From Bradyrhizobium sp. AZCC 2176 (GTDB lineage: Bacteria > Pseudomonadota > Alphaproteobacteria > Rhizobiales > Xanthobacteraceae), in NCBI RefSeq assembly GCF_036924645.1, contig NZ_JAZHRX010000001.1:4987501-5051500 (forward strand): 64,000 bases of DNA, written 5' to 3'. Made by a program: the position numbers and the translations under genes. The notes beneath the pieces are model-generated. The model was not told where the DNA came from and did no database searches. It saw nothing but the letters and a program-made list of their open reading frames with translations. Below are positions 31,467-39,534 of the stretch, in pieces; positions within the stretch are counted from its first letter, which is position 1, and every line of letters begins with the position of its first letter.

Positions 31467-32618
31467 ATGACAAGGCAAGAGACCATCCTCGGTAACGCCC
31501 GCATCGTGCTGGCCGATCGTGTGATTGAGTGCGGCTGGGTCGCTTTCGCCGATGGCCGCATCGCCGAATACGGCGAGGGCAGTGGGCCGGTAGGCAGCGA
31601 GGACGCCGGCGGCGACCTGATCATGCCCGGCCTAATCGAACTGCACACCGACCATCTGGAAATGCATTATGTGCCGCGCCCGAAAGTATTCTGGGATCCG
31701 ATCGCCGCGGTGGTCTCCTACGACGGACAGTTGGCTACCTCCGGCATCACCACGGTTCTGGATTCACTCCGCGTATGGCGCGAGGATGGCGCCGAGGAGG
31801 TCGACGGACGAGCAGGCGTGCTCGCGGACGCGATCACGGCGGCGCGTGAGGCGAGCCTGCTGCGCGCTGAGCATTTTCTGCATCTGCGCTGCGAAATCCC
31901 GATGCCGAGCGTCGTCGAGGAAGCCAAGGAATTGATCGACCGGCCGGACGTGCGTCTGATGTCGCTGATGGACCACACGCCGGGCCAGCGCCAGTTCCGT
32001 GACGAGGTCAAGCTCCGCGATTATTACCGCGGCAAGGGGGGCGGCAAGACTGATGCTGAGCTCGACGCACTGTTCGAGAAGCGCTTCCACTATCAGAAGA
32101 CGTATGCCGCGAGCAACATGCGCGAAATCGTGGCGCTTGCGCATCGGTATGAAATCCCGCTCGCCAGCCACGATGACACGACCGAGGAAAATGTCGCCGA
32201 CGCGATCCAGGACCGGGTTTCGGTGGCGGAATTCCCGACCACGATGGAAGCCGCGCGGGGCCTGCACCAGGCCGGGATCGGCATCCTGATGGGGGCACCG
32301 AACGTGGTCCGCGGCGGTTCGCATTCCGGCAACATTGCCGCCGTCGATCTCGCCCGCGAGGGACTTCTGGATATCCTGTCGTCCGATTACATCCCCTCGA
32401 GCCTGTTGATGGCCGCGCTGCAATTGCCGCAGCACGTTGCGGCGATCGATCTGGCCTCCGCCGTTCGCACCGTCACCAAGACACCGGCCGAAGCCGTGGG
32501 CCTTGCCGACCGTGGCGAGATTGCAGCCGGCAAGCGGGCCGATCTGATCCGGGTGCATGTTGCCCGCGACATTCCGGTGGTGCGCAGCGTCTGGCGGGAA
32601 GGGCGGCGGGTCGCATGA
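31467..32618 (+). CDS. phnM: PhnM, ribose-phosphonate triphosphate diphosphatase
   Basis: A 383-residue amidohydrolase collinear with E. coli PhnM: M-P-G-L-I-E-L-H-T-D-H-L-E near residue 53, P-R-P-K-V-F-W, S-L-M-D-H-T-P-G-Q-R-Q-F near 168, A-S-H-D-D-T near 232, M-G-A-P-N-V-V-R-G-G-S-H-S-G-N near 275 and L-S-S-D-Y-I. It releases pyrophosphate from the triphosphate product of PhnGHIL. This is the canonical copy, in the core operon and overlapping phnN (ATGA), alongside the divergent copy at 20300. Confidence 0.94.
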   Translation: MTRQETILGNARIVLADRVIECGWVAFADGRIAEYGEGSGPVGSEDAGGDLIMPGLIELHTDHLEMHYVPRPKVFWDPIAAVVSYDGQLATSGITTVLDSLRVWREDGAEEVDGRAGVLADAITAAREASLLRAEHFLHLRCEIPMPSVVEEAKELIDRPDVRLMSLMDHTPGQRQFRDEVKLRDYYRGKGGGKTDAELDALFEKRFHYQKTYAASNMREIVALAHRYEIPLASHDDTTEENVADAIQDRVSVAEFPTTMEAARGLHQAGIGILMGAPNVVRGGSHSGNIAAVDLAREGLLDILSSDYIPSSLLMAALQLPQHVAAIDLASAVRTVTKTPAEAVGLADRGEIAAGKRADLIRVHVARDIPVVRSVWREGRRVA

Positions 32619-33214
32619 CGGAGACGCTGACAACCACAACCGCAGATCAGACCGCTGCAATCGGACCGGGCCGGTTGGTGCTCGTGGTCGGTCCGAGCGG
32701 AGCCGGCAAGGATACGCTGCTCGGCCTTGCCAAGGCAGCCTGTGCCGATGATGGCAACGTCGTGTTTCCGCGCCGCGTGATTACGCGTGAAGCCTCGGCA
32801 GCGGAGGAAAACGAGGAGGTCAGCATCGGCACGTTTCGGGCGGCGTTGACGCGTGGCGAATATGCCATGCATTGGGAAGCCCACGGCCACTGCTACGCGC
32901 TGTCGCGCGCGATCGATGACGAAATCCGTTCTGGGCGAACCATCGTCGCCAACGTATCGCGTACGGTCGTTGGCGCGATGCGCAGCGCCTATGCCGACGT
33001 GGTGGTGGTTTCAATCACGGCGCCGCCAAACGTTCTGGCTGAACGGATTGCGATGCGCGCACGAGGCAGCGACGGCATGGTCGAAAACCGCCTGCGCCGC
33101 ACGGTCGAGGACGCCTCCGCTGCGCCTGATGTCACCATCGTCAACGTCAGCAGCGCCGAATACCATGCCCGCCAACTCGTCCGCGTCATCAAGGGCGAGA
33201 AATGGGACGATTAG
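32615..33214 (+). CDS. phnN: PhnN, ribose 1,5-bisphosphate phosphokinase
   Basis: A 199-residue kinase with guanylate-kinase-like fold. P-loop GPSGAGKDT is near residue 28, then R-R-V-I-T-R-E-A, a Y-A-M-H-W-E-A-H-G segment and a lid R-A-R-G-S-D-G. It converts ribose 1,5-bisphosphate to PRPP, returning the C-P lyase ribose to metabolism. It is the last gene of the core operon, followed by a palindromic repeat. Confidence 0.92.
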   Translation: MTETLTTTTADQTAAIGPGRLVLVVGPSGAGKDTLLGLAKAACADDGNVVFPRRVITREASAAEENEEVSIGTFRAALTRGEYAMHWEAHGHCYALSRAIDDEIRSGRTIVANVSRTVVGAMRSAYADVVVVSITAPPNVLAERIAMRARGSDGMVENRLRRTVEDASAAPDVTIVNVSSAEYHARQLVRVIKGEKWDD

Positions 33215-33305
33215 AGCCCGGTTCTGATTGAATCAGAGCCGGCCTCCAGTTGTTATTTTGACGCGTTTTCTTTATGCGAACCGGCGTCCGCTTCGCTCGA
33301 AAACG
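33214..33305. repeat. REP-like composite palindromic element
   Basis: Two nested palindromes directly follow phnN. GGTTCTGATT (33220-33229) faces AATCAGAGCC (33231-33240), and CGTTTTC (33264-33270) faces GAAAACG (33299-33305) with an inner GCGAA/TTCGC pair. From memory very similar elements occur in many copies between genes in Bradyrhizobium genomes. The element may also end the phn transcript. Confidence 0.6.
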
Positions 33306-33324
33306 GTACGGAAGGAGACCGGAA

Positions 33325-33936
33325 ATGACCGTTGTCGCGACCATCGAGCAGCTCGAGGCCATCTACGGCTTTCCCAACGATGCCTCGACGGTGAAGGTCG
33401 CGGACAGGATCACGCCGGCCTATCGGGCCTTGATGGACAAGTCGCCGTTCGCGGCGCTGGCGACCTGCGGGCCGGAGGGACTGGATTGCTCGCCGCGTGG
33501 CGACCTGCCGGGCTTCGTGCGCATCCAGGATGAGAAGACGCTGATGATGCCGGATCGCCGCGGCAACAACCGCTGCGACTCGCTGCGCAATATCGTGCGC
33601 GATCCCCGGGTGGCGTTGTTGTTTCTCATCCCGGGTTCGGGCAGCACGCTGCGCATCAACGGCCGAGCGGATGTCTCGGTCGATCCGGAACTGCTCGCGT
33701 CATTCAAGATGGAGGGCAAGGCGCCGCGCACCGTCGTCGTCATGACGGTCGAGGAGGTCTACTTCCAGTGCGCCCGCGCCATCGTGCGCTCCGATCTCTG
33801 GAATCCCGATAAACGCGTTGATCCCCGGAGCTTGCCGACGCCCGGCCAGATTCTTGCCGAGATGAGCGGCAACGCCGTCGGCGGCGAGAAATACGACCGC
33901 GAATGGCCGGAGCGCGCGCGGCAGACAATGTGGTGA
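33325..33936 (+). CDS. FMN-dependent PPOX-fold flavoprotein (MSMEG_1061-like)
   Basis: A 203-residue pyridoxamine-5'-phosphate-oxidase-like protein. It has the split-barrel core with F-A-A-L-A-T-C-G-P-E-G-L-D-C-S-P-R-G-D near residue 41 and P-D-R-R-G-N-N-R-C-D-S-L-R-N-I near residue 77, typical of the FMN-binding subfamily that carries a conserved R-G-N-N-R. G-S-T-L-R-I-N-G-R-A and C-A-R-A-I-V-R-S-D-L-W follow. The substrate is unknown; it is possibly an oxidoreductase detoxifying small molecules. GGAAGGAGA lies before ATG 33325. Confidence 0.85.
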   Translation: MTVVATIEQLEAIYGFPNDASTVKVADRITPAYRALMDKSPFAALATCGPEGLDCSPRGDLPGFVRIQDEKTLMMPDRRGNNRCDSLRNIVRDPRVALLFLIPGSGSTLRINGRADVSVDPELLASFKMEGKAPRTVVVMTVEEVYFQCARAIVRSDLWNPDKRVDPRSLPTPGQILAEMSGNAVGGEKYDREWPERARQTMW

Positions 33937-34022
33937 TGCGCTGATATCGCTCGCGATCTGGCAGCGGGCATACACGGCAAGCAATCCAGAACGATGGTCG
34001 CCGGCACCGCAAGCCGATGGTG

Positions 34023-34910
34023 TCAGGCGTGGCGGATCACCTTTTCCGCGCATTTGAGAAAATTCCGGACCAGCGGATTGGGAGAATCCCGGTGCCAGCA
34101 AACCGCGACGTCGATGGCATCGTCGGCGTCGAGGAACGGCCTGAACACGACGCCGGTCGGGCATCCAAGCTGGGTGCAGGCGGGAAGGATCGCTATGCCC
34201 TCTCCGGCAAGGACGAGGCTGAGCGCCGAGTGCACCGTCTCGACCCGGTTCGCGACCGGCATGCTGACTTGATGCCGCCGAAGCAGCGACGTCACAACGG
34301 AGGCCGCCGGATCCTCGGCAGGTCCGGGCAAACTTATCAGCGGGCGGCCCTGCAGCTTTCTCACCGGCACGGCCGCCGAGCGCGCCAGTTGCGAACCGGC
34401 CGGCATCGCCAGCATCAATCGCTGCTTTCCGATCGTGGAGACCTCGATCTCGCTGTGGCGAATGGCGGGCATGCATAGCGCGACAGTCACGCTGTGATCC
34501 AGCAGCCGAGCCTCGCGCGTCGATGCGCTCAGTTCGATGAACTCCAGATCGACCTTGGGTAGGGCCCTTCGAAGTTCCGGCACGAGCTTCGGCAGCACGG
34601 CGTGGGCAAGCGCGAACATGTAACCGACCGACAATCTTCCCCGGCGTCCCGCCGCCACCGCGCGGGCTGCCTCGAAGCCCTCAGCCGCCAGGGCCAGCGC
34701 CTCGCGCGCGCGCGACAGCAAGGCGCGACCGGCCGCCGTCAGCTCCATGCCCCGCGCGGCCCGGCGAAACAGCGGGGTTCCTACTTCCGATTCCAGTTTG
34801 CGGATCTGGACCGACAGCGGCGGCTGCGCCATACGCAGGCGTACGGCCGCCCGGCCAACGCTGCGTTCTTCTGCGACGGCAACGAAATAGCGGAGGCGCC
34901 GGAGGTCCAT
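34023..34910 (-). CDS. LysR-family transcriptional regulator
   Basis: A 295-residue LysR-type regulator. The N-terminal helix-turn-helix (residues 1-60: L-R-Y-F-V-A-V-A-E-E-R-S-V-G-R-A-A-V-R-L-R-M-A-Q-P-P-L-S-V-Q-I) is followed by a linker helix and a periplasmic-binding-type effector domain (about 90-295). It is transcribed away from the amidase gene with about 100 bp between starts, the usual layout for a LysR regulator and its target. The effector is unknown, probably an amide or its acid. Confidence 0.92.
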   Translation of the reverse strand: MDLRRLRYFVAVAEERSVGRAAVRLRMAQPPLSVQIRKLESEVGTPLFRRAARGMELTAAGRALLSRAREALALAAEGFEAARAVAAGRRGRLSVGYMFALAHAVLPKLVPELRRALPKVDLEFIELSASTREARLLDHSVTVALCMPAIRHSEIEVSTIGKQRLMLAMPAGSQLARSAAVPVRKLQGRPLISLPGPAEDPAASVVTSLLRRHQVSMPVANRVETVHSALSLVLAGEGIAILPACTQLGCPTGVVFRPFLDADDAIDVAVCWHRDSPNPLVRNFLKCAEKVIRHA

Positions 34911-35014
34911 TTTTGCTATACCGAAATCGTATGGGCAGGTTGTGCGATGGTATTGGACCTGAAGTCAATGTGAATGTCATCTTTGCGTCATTCGACCCTG
35001 GGGACTTTAGCGCG

Positions 35015-36445
35015 ATGAGCGACGAACTGTGCTTTCTGTCCGCGACTGAACTCCGCGCGCGGATCGTCCGCAGGGATGTTTCACCGCTCGAAATTGCGCG
35101 TGCCGTTCTTGCGCGTGCCGAGCGAATGCAGCCCGAGTTGAACTGCTTCATCACGCTGTGCGGTGATGAGGCCATGATCGAGGCGAGGAATGCGGAGCGT
35201 GAGATCATGGCCGGGGGACGGCTCGGCCTTCTTCACGGCATTCCGTTCACCGTGAAGGATATTGTCAACACCAAGGGGGTGCGAACGACCTTCGGAGCGA
35301 TCCCCTACAAGGACAACGTCCCTGACCATGATGCGGTCGCCGTGGCCCGAATGCGGGCAGAGGGGGCCATTCTCGTGGGCAAGACCACGACGCCGGAGTT
35401 CGGCACCAAGTGCCTGACGGACTCGCCGTTGTTCGGCCGCACGCGGAATGCCTGGAGCGGTACGCGCTCCAGTGGTGGTTCAAGCGGGGGAGCGGCGGTC
35501 GCGGTTGCCAGCGGCATTGCGCCTCTTGCGATCGCGACGGATGGCGGCGGCTCGACACGGATTCCGGCAGCCTGCAACGGCGTCGTCGGGCTGAAGCAAA
35601 GTAGCGGCGTTATTCCCCACAGTCAGGTGCAGGATGCGTTCGGCAACCAGACCTATGTGACGCCTATGACGCGCACCGTGGCGGACACTGCACTGATGAT
35701 GCAGACGATGTCGGGAGAAGACGCTTCTGATCCGTGGTCGATCGGATTCCCGCAGTGGAATTTTGTCGAGGGATCGGCTCCAAATGGCGATCTGCGCGGG
35801 CGCAAGATTGCATTCTGCCTCGCGCCGCACGGCCGGCCGGTTGCGGCCGATGTCGTCGCTGCATTCAGGGTCGCGCTTGCCAGGCTGGAGGCCCTCGGGG
35901 CCGAGGTCGAGGAAATACAGGGCGATGGATTCGAGGTGGAGCCGATCTGGCGCGCCATCAATCACACCGCGTGGCGCGCGCGGTTCGAGAAGCTTGCGGC
36001 CGATCATGGCGACGTGCTGAGCGAGACCTTCATGAAGCAACTGGCGCTTGCCACGAAGGTCAGCGGTGTTGACTATCAGCGGGCGATGTTTGACCGTACG
36101 GCCCTGTTCCGGCGGATCCAGACCTTGTTGCTGAGGGTCGATATTCTCGCAATGCCAACCATCACCCGAACCGCACTTCCGATCAATCAGGACCTATTTG
36201 GCACGATAGACATCGACGGGCAGGTATTCAGCGACGTGCGGCCGAGCTGGTTTCCCTGGACAATGCCGTTCAACATGACCGGTCATCCGGCGGTCAGTCT
36301 GCCTTGCGGCTTTGGCGCGGACGGCCTGCCGATCGGCATTCAGCTCGTCGGCAAATTCCGCGGAGACATCGAGTTGCTGCGTGTCAGCGCGCTGTTTGAG
36401 GCTTCGCAAGATCTTCTCGGCCGGTGGCCGAGCCTGGCCAGCTAA
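35015..36445 (+). CDS. Amidase-signature family amidase
   Basis: A 476-residue enzyme with the complete Ser-cisSer-Lys triad: K81 (T-V-K-D), cis-Ser S156 (G-G-S-S-G-G-A) and nucleophile S180 (D-G-G-G-S-T-R-I-P). S156 and S180 are 24 residues apart, as in the family. It hydrolyses an amide; the family includes aryl- and acylamidases, so the substrate cannot be read from sequence. The start at 35015 has a GGGGA sequence upstream. It is probably controlled by the divergent LysR gene. Confidence 0.9.
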   Translation: MSDELCFLSATELRARIVRRDVSPLEIARAVLARAERMQPELNCFITLCGDEAMIEARNAEREIMAGGRLGLLHGIPFTVKDIVNTKGVRTTFGAIPYKDNVPDHDAVAVARMRAEGAILVGKTTTPEFGTKCLTDSPLFGRTRNAWSGTRSSGGSSGGAAVAVASGIAPLAIATDGGGSTRIPAACNGVVGLKQSSGVIPHSQVQDAFGNQTYVTPMTRTVADTALMMQTMSGEDASDPWSIGFPQWNFVEGSAPNGDLRGRKIAFCLAPHGRPVAADVVAAFRVALARLEALGAEVEEIQGDGFEVEPIWRAINHTAWRARFEKLAADHGDVLSETFMKQLALATKVSGVDYQRAMFDRTALFRRIQTLLLRVDILAMPTITRTALPINQDLFGTIDIDGQVFSDVRPSWFPWTMPFNMTGHPAVSLPCGFGADGLPIGIQLVGKFRGDIELLRVSALFEASQDLLGRWPSLAS

Positions 36446-36509
36446 GCGAAAAATGCGGCTGCCACCACGCTGCTAACAGGGTAGTGGCCGCTAACAAGGG
36501 AATCGGGAC

Positions 36510-36773
36510 TTGAGCGTCTTCATTTTCCGCCGCTTTCTGACGCTGATAGCGACGCTGGTCGGCGCGTCGCTGATTATCTTCCTTGTCCTGGATGCCTTGC
36601 CCGGCAACGCCGCACAGATGCTGATGGGCGCGGATGCCTCGCCCGATGCGGTCCGGGCGCTGACGATCAAGCTCGGGCCGCAATGGATCACCATTGCGAG
36701 CACGAAGCTGAAAGGCGTGTGGAAGGAAGTCCCGCAATTCGAAAACGATTTCTCCGCCTGGTCCTGGGATTAA
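36510..36773 (+). pseudogene. Truncated DppB/OppB-type peptide ABC permease
   Basis: The first 55 or so residues follow the start of peptide/nickel permeases of the DppB type: F-I-x-R-R-F-L-T-L-I-A-T-L-V-G-A-S-L-I-I-F-L membrane helix, then L-P-G-N-A-A-Q-M-L-M-G, and a P-D-A-V-R-A-L-T-I-K-L-G segment. After K-L-G-P-Q-W the sequence no longer resembles a permease, and the protein ends at 87 residues (S-A-W-S-W-D). The other five helices are missing. It looks like a deletion joining the N-terminus of a permease to an unrelated C-terminus, perhaps of a family-5 binding protein. The likely lost operon would have been a peptide or amide importer next to the amidase. Confidence 0.6.
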
Positions 36774-36859
36774 GCCGGGGCGGGCACGACGAGCCCGTCG
36801 GATTGCGGCTTTGGTCTCATCGAACGGTTGACGCCGCGCCGCTGCACCGTCGTCGCTGA

Positions 36860-37123
36860 TCATCCCGACGGAACATGCGGGCAAGTGCTCGATCGCGGCT
36901 TGCTTCCGCGCTTGTCGATGGGCACGTTGCAATTATCGATCCGTTGCTCGTCCATCCACTTCCTGCCCATGCGCTCTTTTCCGGTCAGCGATGAACCGTT
37001 GGCGGGCACAGCGGTCTCCGCGGTTGGCGCGGTTTGGTCAGGCCGTCTGTCCTGTGCAAAGACTCCCGATGCAAAGCACATCGCAAAAAGAAAACTGATC
37101 AAACCCAAGTGAATCGGTTCCAT
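36860..37123 (-). CDS. Small secreted protein, unknown function
   Basis: An 87-residue protein with a signal peptide (I-H-L-G-L-I-S-F-L-F-A-M-C-F-A, cleavage near VFA-QD). The mature part contains L-T-G-K-E-R-M-G-R-K-W-M-D-E-Q-R-I-D-N-C-N-V-P and a second cysteine near the end, so a disulfide is possible. ATG 37123 has GAGG 6 nt upstream and is preferred over the TTG at 37138. I remember similar short periplasmic proteins in bradyrhizobia; function is unknown. Confidence 0.7.
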   Translation of the reverse strand: MEPIHLGLISFLFAMCFASGVFAQDRRPDQTAPTAETAVPANGSSLTGKERMGRKWMDEQRIDNCNVPIDKRGSKPRSSTCPHVPSG

Positions 37124-37186
37124 AGCTGGCCTCGCCAAAAGAGCTCAAGCGCCAGATTAAACATCTCAGGATCCGCGTAGCCACCC

Positions 37187-37211
37187 GGAACCTGAAAGCA
37201 ACGGGTCAGTT
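37187..37211 (+). promoter_or_regulatory. EcfG-type promoter for the gene at 37256
   Basis: GGAAC (37187-37191), 16 nt, AGTT (37208-37211). The only mismatch is the first -10 base. It is 44 nt upstream of the ATG. Confidence 0.45.
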
Positions 37212-37255
37212 GCCTCTCATCACGTTGTGCGTGCTTCAAGAGAAAGGAGAGGCAG

Positions 37256-37585
37256 ATGAAGATGAAACAGCTCTTGATTGCTGGTTGCTCCATCCTGGTT
37301 TTGAGCACCGGCGCCGCCTTGGCGGGTCCGTGTGACACGGGCCGTGCCGCCAACCTGAGAGACGCTGGCTCCGGACCGGCGAAGATGGGTGAAAGCCAAA
37401 CAACGGGTATGGCCAGTAGCAGCAGTCAACATCCGCCGACCGATAAGATGAATCAATCGACCGGAGATGTTGCGGCATCTTCGCAGGATACGCAGCGGCA
37501 GATGCAAGGCGAGCCAACGGCTGCTCAGCAGGCTGAAGGCGCCAAAGCTGACAGCAAGACCACAGAGGCAGACAAGGATTGCTGA
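37256..37585 (+). CDS. Secreted low-complexity Gln/Ser/Thr-rich protein
   Basis: A 109-residue protein with a signal peptide (QLLIAGCSILVLSTGAALA, cleavage before GPC). The mature part is hydrophilic and repetitive in composition, with H-P-P-T-D-K-M-N-Q-S-T-G-D-V-A-A-S-S-Q-D-T-Q-R-Q-M-Q-G and only two cysteines, one at each end. AAAGGAG precedes the ATG. It is probably periplasmic and unstructured, similar in design to the secreted protein at 1755-2030. The EcfG-like promoter suggests stress induction. Confidence 0.72.
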   Translation: MKMKQLLIAGCSILVLSTGAALAGPCDTGRAANLRDAGSGPAKMGESQTTGMASSSSQHPPTDKMNQSTGDVAASSQDTQRQMQGEPTAAQQAEGAKADSKTTEADKDC

Positions 37586-37907
37586 GGCGTGTAGCTGAGA
37601 CGGTGTCGGATTGTCGGCGCTTCGGCCGGCTCTCCGACATCCCGAAGTGTCTGTCTGCAACGACAGATGGCTTTGGCAGGCGAACCGAATTCGCCAATCG
37701 TGACCGACGCGACGTATATGGCGATTTGTCGTTTTTTCGTTCGCCTTGTCCAAGAGCGAAGTGGCTTTGCCCAAGAGGGAAATTTCCGGCGTCAGATATG
37801 TCGGTATGCCTTCAATGCCGGAGCTTCCGTGCTTGCGCAAAGTTCGAGGTCAACCTAGTTTTGAGCCGGCACGAATGTCGTGCCAGCACTGCTTGGGAGA
37901 AACCCTG
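37586..37907. other. 322-bp gap before pqqA; holds only the repeat motif
   Basis: I see no gene in this gap. It contains the two 15-bp direct repeats at 37746-37781 described separately. Short frames crossing it have no start with a ribosome binding site and no recognisable content. Confidence 0.5.
37746..37781 (+). promoter_or_regulatory. Tandem 15-bp direct repeat, 21-bp period, upstream of pqqA
   Basis: TTGTCCAAGAGCGAA (37746-37760), 6 nt, TTGCCCAAGAGGGAA (37767-37781). The two units differ at two positions. The same pair, inverted, occurs upstream of xoxF at 58764-58799. A period of two helical turns suggests cooperative binding of a regulator on one face. The repeat lies 126 bp before the pqqA ATG. 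Confidence 0.6.
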
Positions 37908-37988
37908 ATGAGTTGGAAAACTCCGAAGATTGTGGAAGTGCCGGTGGGCATGGAAATCAACATGTACGCCTGCGCGGCGCGTCAATAG
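37908..37988 (+). CDS. pqqA: PqqA, precursor peptide of the PQQ cofactor
   Basis: A 26-residue peptide starting MSWKTPKIVEV with the conserved E-I-N-M-Y core. Glu16 and Tyr20 are the residues joined by PqqE to build pyrroloquinoline quinone. The length and the end C-A-A-R are typical. No pqqBCDE genes lie downstream; the next 230 bp contain nothing I can recognise. This is therefore an orphan copy that depends on a biosynthesis operon elsewhere. It stands at the head of the methanol region, where the cofactor of XoxF is needed. Confidence 0.93.
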   Translation: MSWKTPKIVEVPVGMEINMYACAARQ

Positions 37989-38277
37989 ACGTGTCGGAAC
38001 GGTCTGCCCGGCTCCGGCAACAGCTCGTTGGTGCGGGCCGGGCAAGCTGTACGATCCCGAGAAAGTTCTCCACTGCCTGCCGCAGGGGAGCAGGGCGCGG
38101 ATCCTGCCAAAATGGACGGGAATCCCCAGCAGACGACCGCCGGAAGGCGACTCGGTCCTGATTCTACTCCGTCCCACCTCCAATTCCACGTGTTCCCACG
38201 GCTCGCCCACGGTCGCCGCATTATGCTAGGATATGTCTTCGGCTAACGCCGCTGGACTTCAACCCCGTACCTGCTGA

Positions 38278-39150
38278 ATGCGAATGCCCGTGCGTGCAAA
38301 GATTATCCAGGCGGCGGTCGTGTCTCTTGCTGCGCTGCTGCCGTCCTGCGTCCATGCCGAAGGCATCGATACCGAGCACCTGTTCGGCTTCATGATCGGC
38401 GCCGATGTCGGCACCGTCGGCGAGCGGGAGTTTCAAAGCGAGACGACCGGACGCTTCGGCAAGAACGGTGGGCGTTACCGGGCCGTCGGCCAGGAGCTCG
38501 AACTTGAGTTTGTGCCGGTCCAGAATTTTCGAATCGAGATCGGGAGCGCGTTTGCGTCACATCTGATCAGTGGCGTACCAGGTCTTGACGACCAGCGCCG
38601 GATGTCGTGGCAAGGAGGCTCCGTCGATTTGCGCTACCGCTTTCTCGATCGGGAAACGGCCCCATTCGGGCTCACTTTCGCGACGGAAGCGCATGCTCAT
38701 CGGATTGATGAGACAACGGCAGAAGGGGTCCGGAGCTTCGGAACGGAATTCAGGCTGGCGTTCGATCGGGAGCTCGTGCCGGGCCGCGTCGTCGCGGCGT
38801 TCAACCTGATCTACGAACCGGAGTGGACGCGCATTATTGGCAGTGGCGCGATGGAGCGAGAATCCACCGCAGGTGCAGCGCTTGGGCTAATGGCGCAGTT
38901 GCATCCCGGTTTCCTGTTGGGCGGTGAAGCGCGTTACTTGCGGAAATATGAGGGGATCGGCTTGGAGGAACTTGCAGGGCAGGCCTTGTTTGTCGGTCCA
39001 GCCGCGTACTTCCAATTGTCGAAACGCTCACGGCTGACCGCAAGCTGGAGCGTTCAGGCGTGGGGGCGTCCGGCCGGGTCAATTGCCAGCCTCGATCTCG
39101 TCAATTTCGAACGCCACCAGGCACGGCTGGTATTTGGCGTTAACTTTTAG
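38278..39150 (+). CDS. Putative outer-membrane beta-barrel protein
   Basis: A 290-residue exported protein with a signal peptide (cleavage near VHA-EG). The mature part alternates polar and hydrophobic residues in many short strands with turns, for example L-E-L-E-F-V-P-V-Q-N-F-R-I-E-I-G-S and S-V-D-L-R-Y-R-F-L-D-R-E. It ends with an aromatic residue (L-V-F-G-V-N-F), the classic sorting signal of outer-membrane barrels. Function is unknown. Its place beside the methanol cluster suggests passage of a small solute or metal, but this is a guess from context. Confidence 0.65.
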   Translation: MRMPVRAKIIQAAVVSLAALLPSCVHAEGIDTEHLFGFMIGADVGTVGEREFQSETTGRFGKNGGRYRAVGQELELEFVPVQNFRIEIGSAFASHLISGVPGLDDQRRMSWQGGSVDLRYRFLDRETAPFGLTFATEAHAHRIDETTAEGVRSFGTEFRLAFDRELVPGRVVAAFNLIYEPEWTRIIGSGAMERESTAGAALGLMAQLHPGFLLGGEARYLRKYEGIGLEELAGQALFVGPAAYFQLSKRSRLTASWSVQAWGRPAGSIASLDLVNFERHQARLVFGVNF

Positions 39151-39269
39151 GGCTGGCGACGCACGCTCGGCCCGGTTCCGGCTTTTTCACGGGGTAGTGA
39201 AACTTTACGCCGTCCGTTACCGTAGCTTTTTGCGTTATCAATTCGGGAGCAATTCAAGGGATATCAAGC

Positions 39270-39506
39270 ATGACTCCGATAGATTTGATCGTGACCGTCT
39301 GTGCCGTGCTTTCGCCGACCACCTGCGAGGAAACCCATCTGGTCTTTTCTTCAGATGTTTCGTTGCGGCAATGTGCCATGGCTGCGCAGCCCTACATCGC
39401 GCAGTGGGTGGGCGAACATCCGAAATGGACCGCGGTCAAATGGCGCTGCGAATATCCACGTAACAACCAAAAGGCGCTCCAAGACGCCGTGCGGTCCACC
39501 GGCTGA
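39270..39506 (+). CDS. Small conserved protein with paired cysteines
   Basis: A 78-residue protein. A short hydrophobic N-terminus (I-D-L-I-V-T-V-C-A-V-L) is followed by T-C-E-E-T-H-L-V-F and R-Q-C-A-M-A-A-Q-P-Y-I-A-Q-W-V-G-E-H-P-K-W-T-A-V-K-W-R-C-E-Y. The spacing of cysteines suggests disulfides and a periplasmic location, although the signal region is short. I recall similar short proteins from rhizobia; function is unknown. Confidence 0.65.
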   Translation: MTPIDLIVTVCAVLSPTTCEETHLVFSSDVSLRQCAMAAQPYIAQWVGEHPKWTAVKWRCEYPRNNQKALQDAVRSTG

Positions 39507-39534
39507 ATAATCGAGGGCGAGAAGGCTGTGGCGG

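Noticed and set aside
36384..36932. 182-codon minus-strand frame opposite the end of the amidase gene
   Set aside because: It overlaps the amidase C-terminus and the truncated permease antisense, with no motif.
37812..38210. 132-codon minus-strand frame covering pqqA and its downstream region
   Set aside because: It overlaps the convincing pqqA gene, has no ribosome binding site, and shows no recognisable domain. The region after pqqA was also checked for pqqB remains and none was seen.
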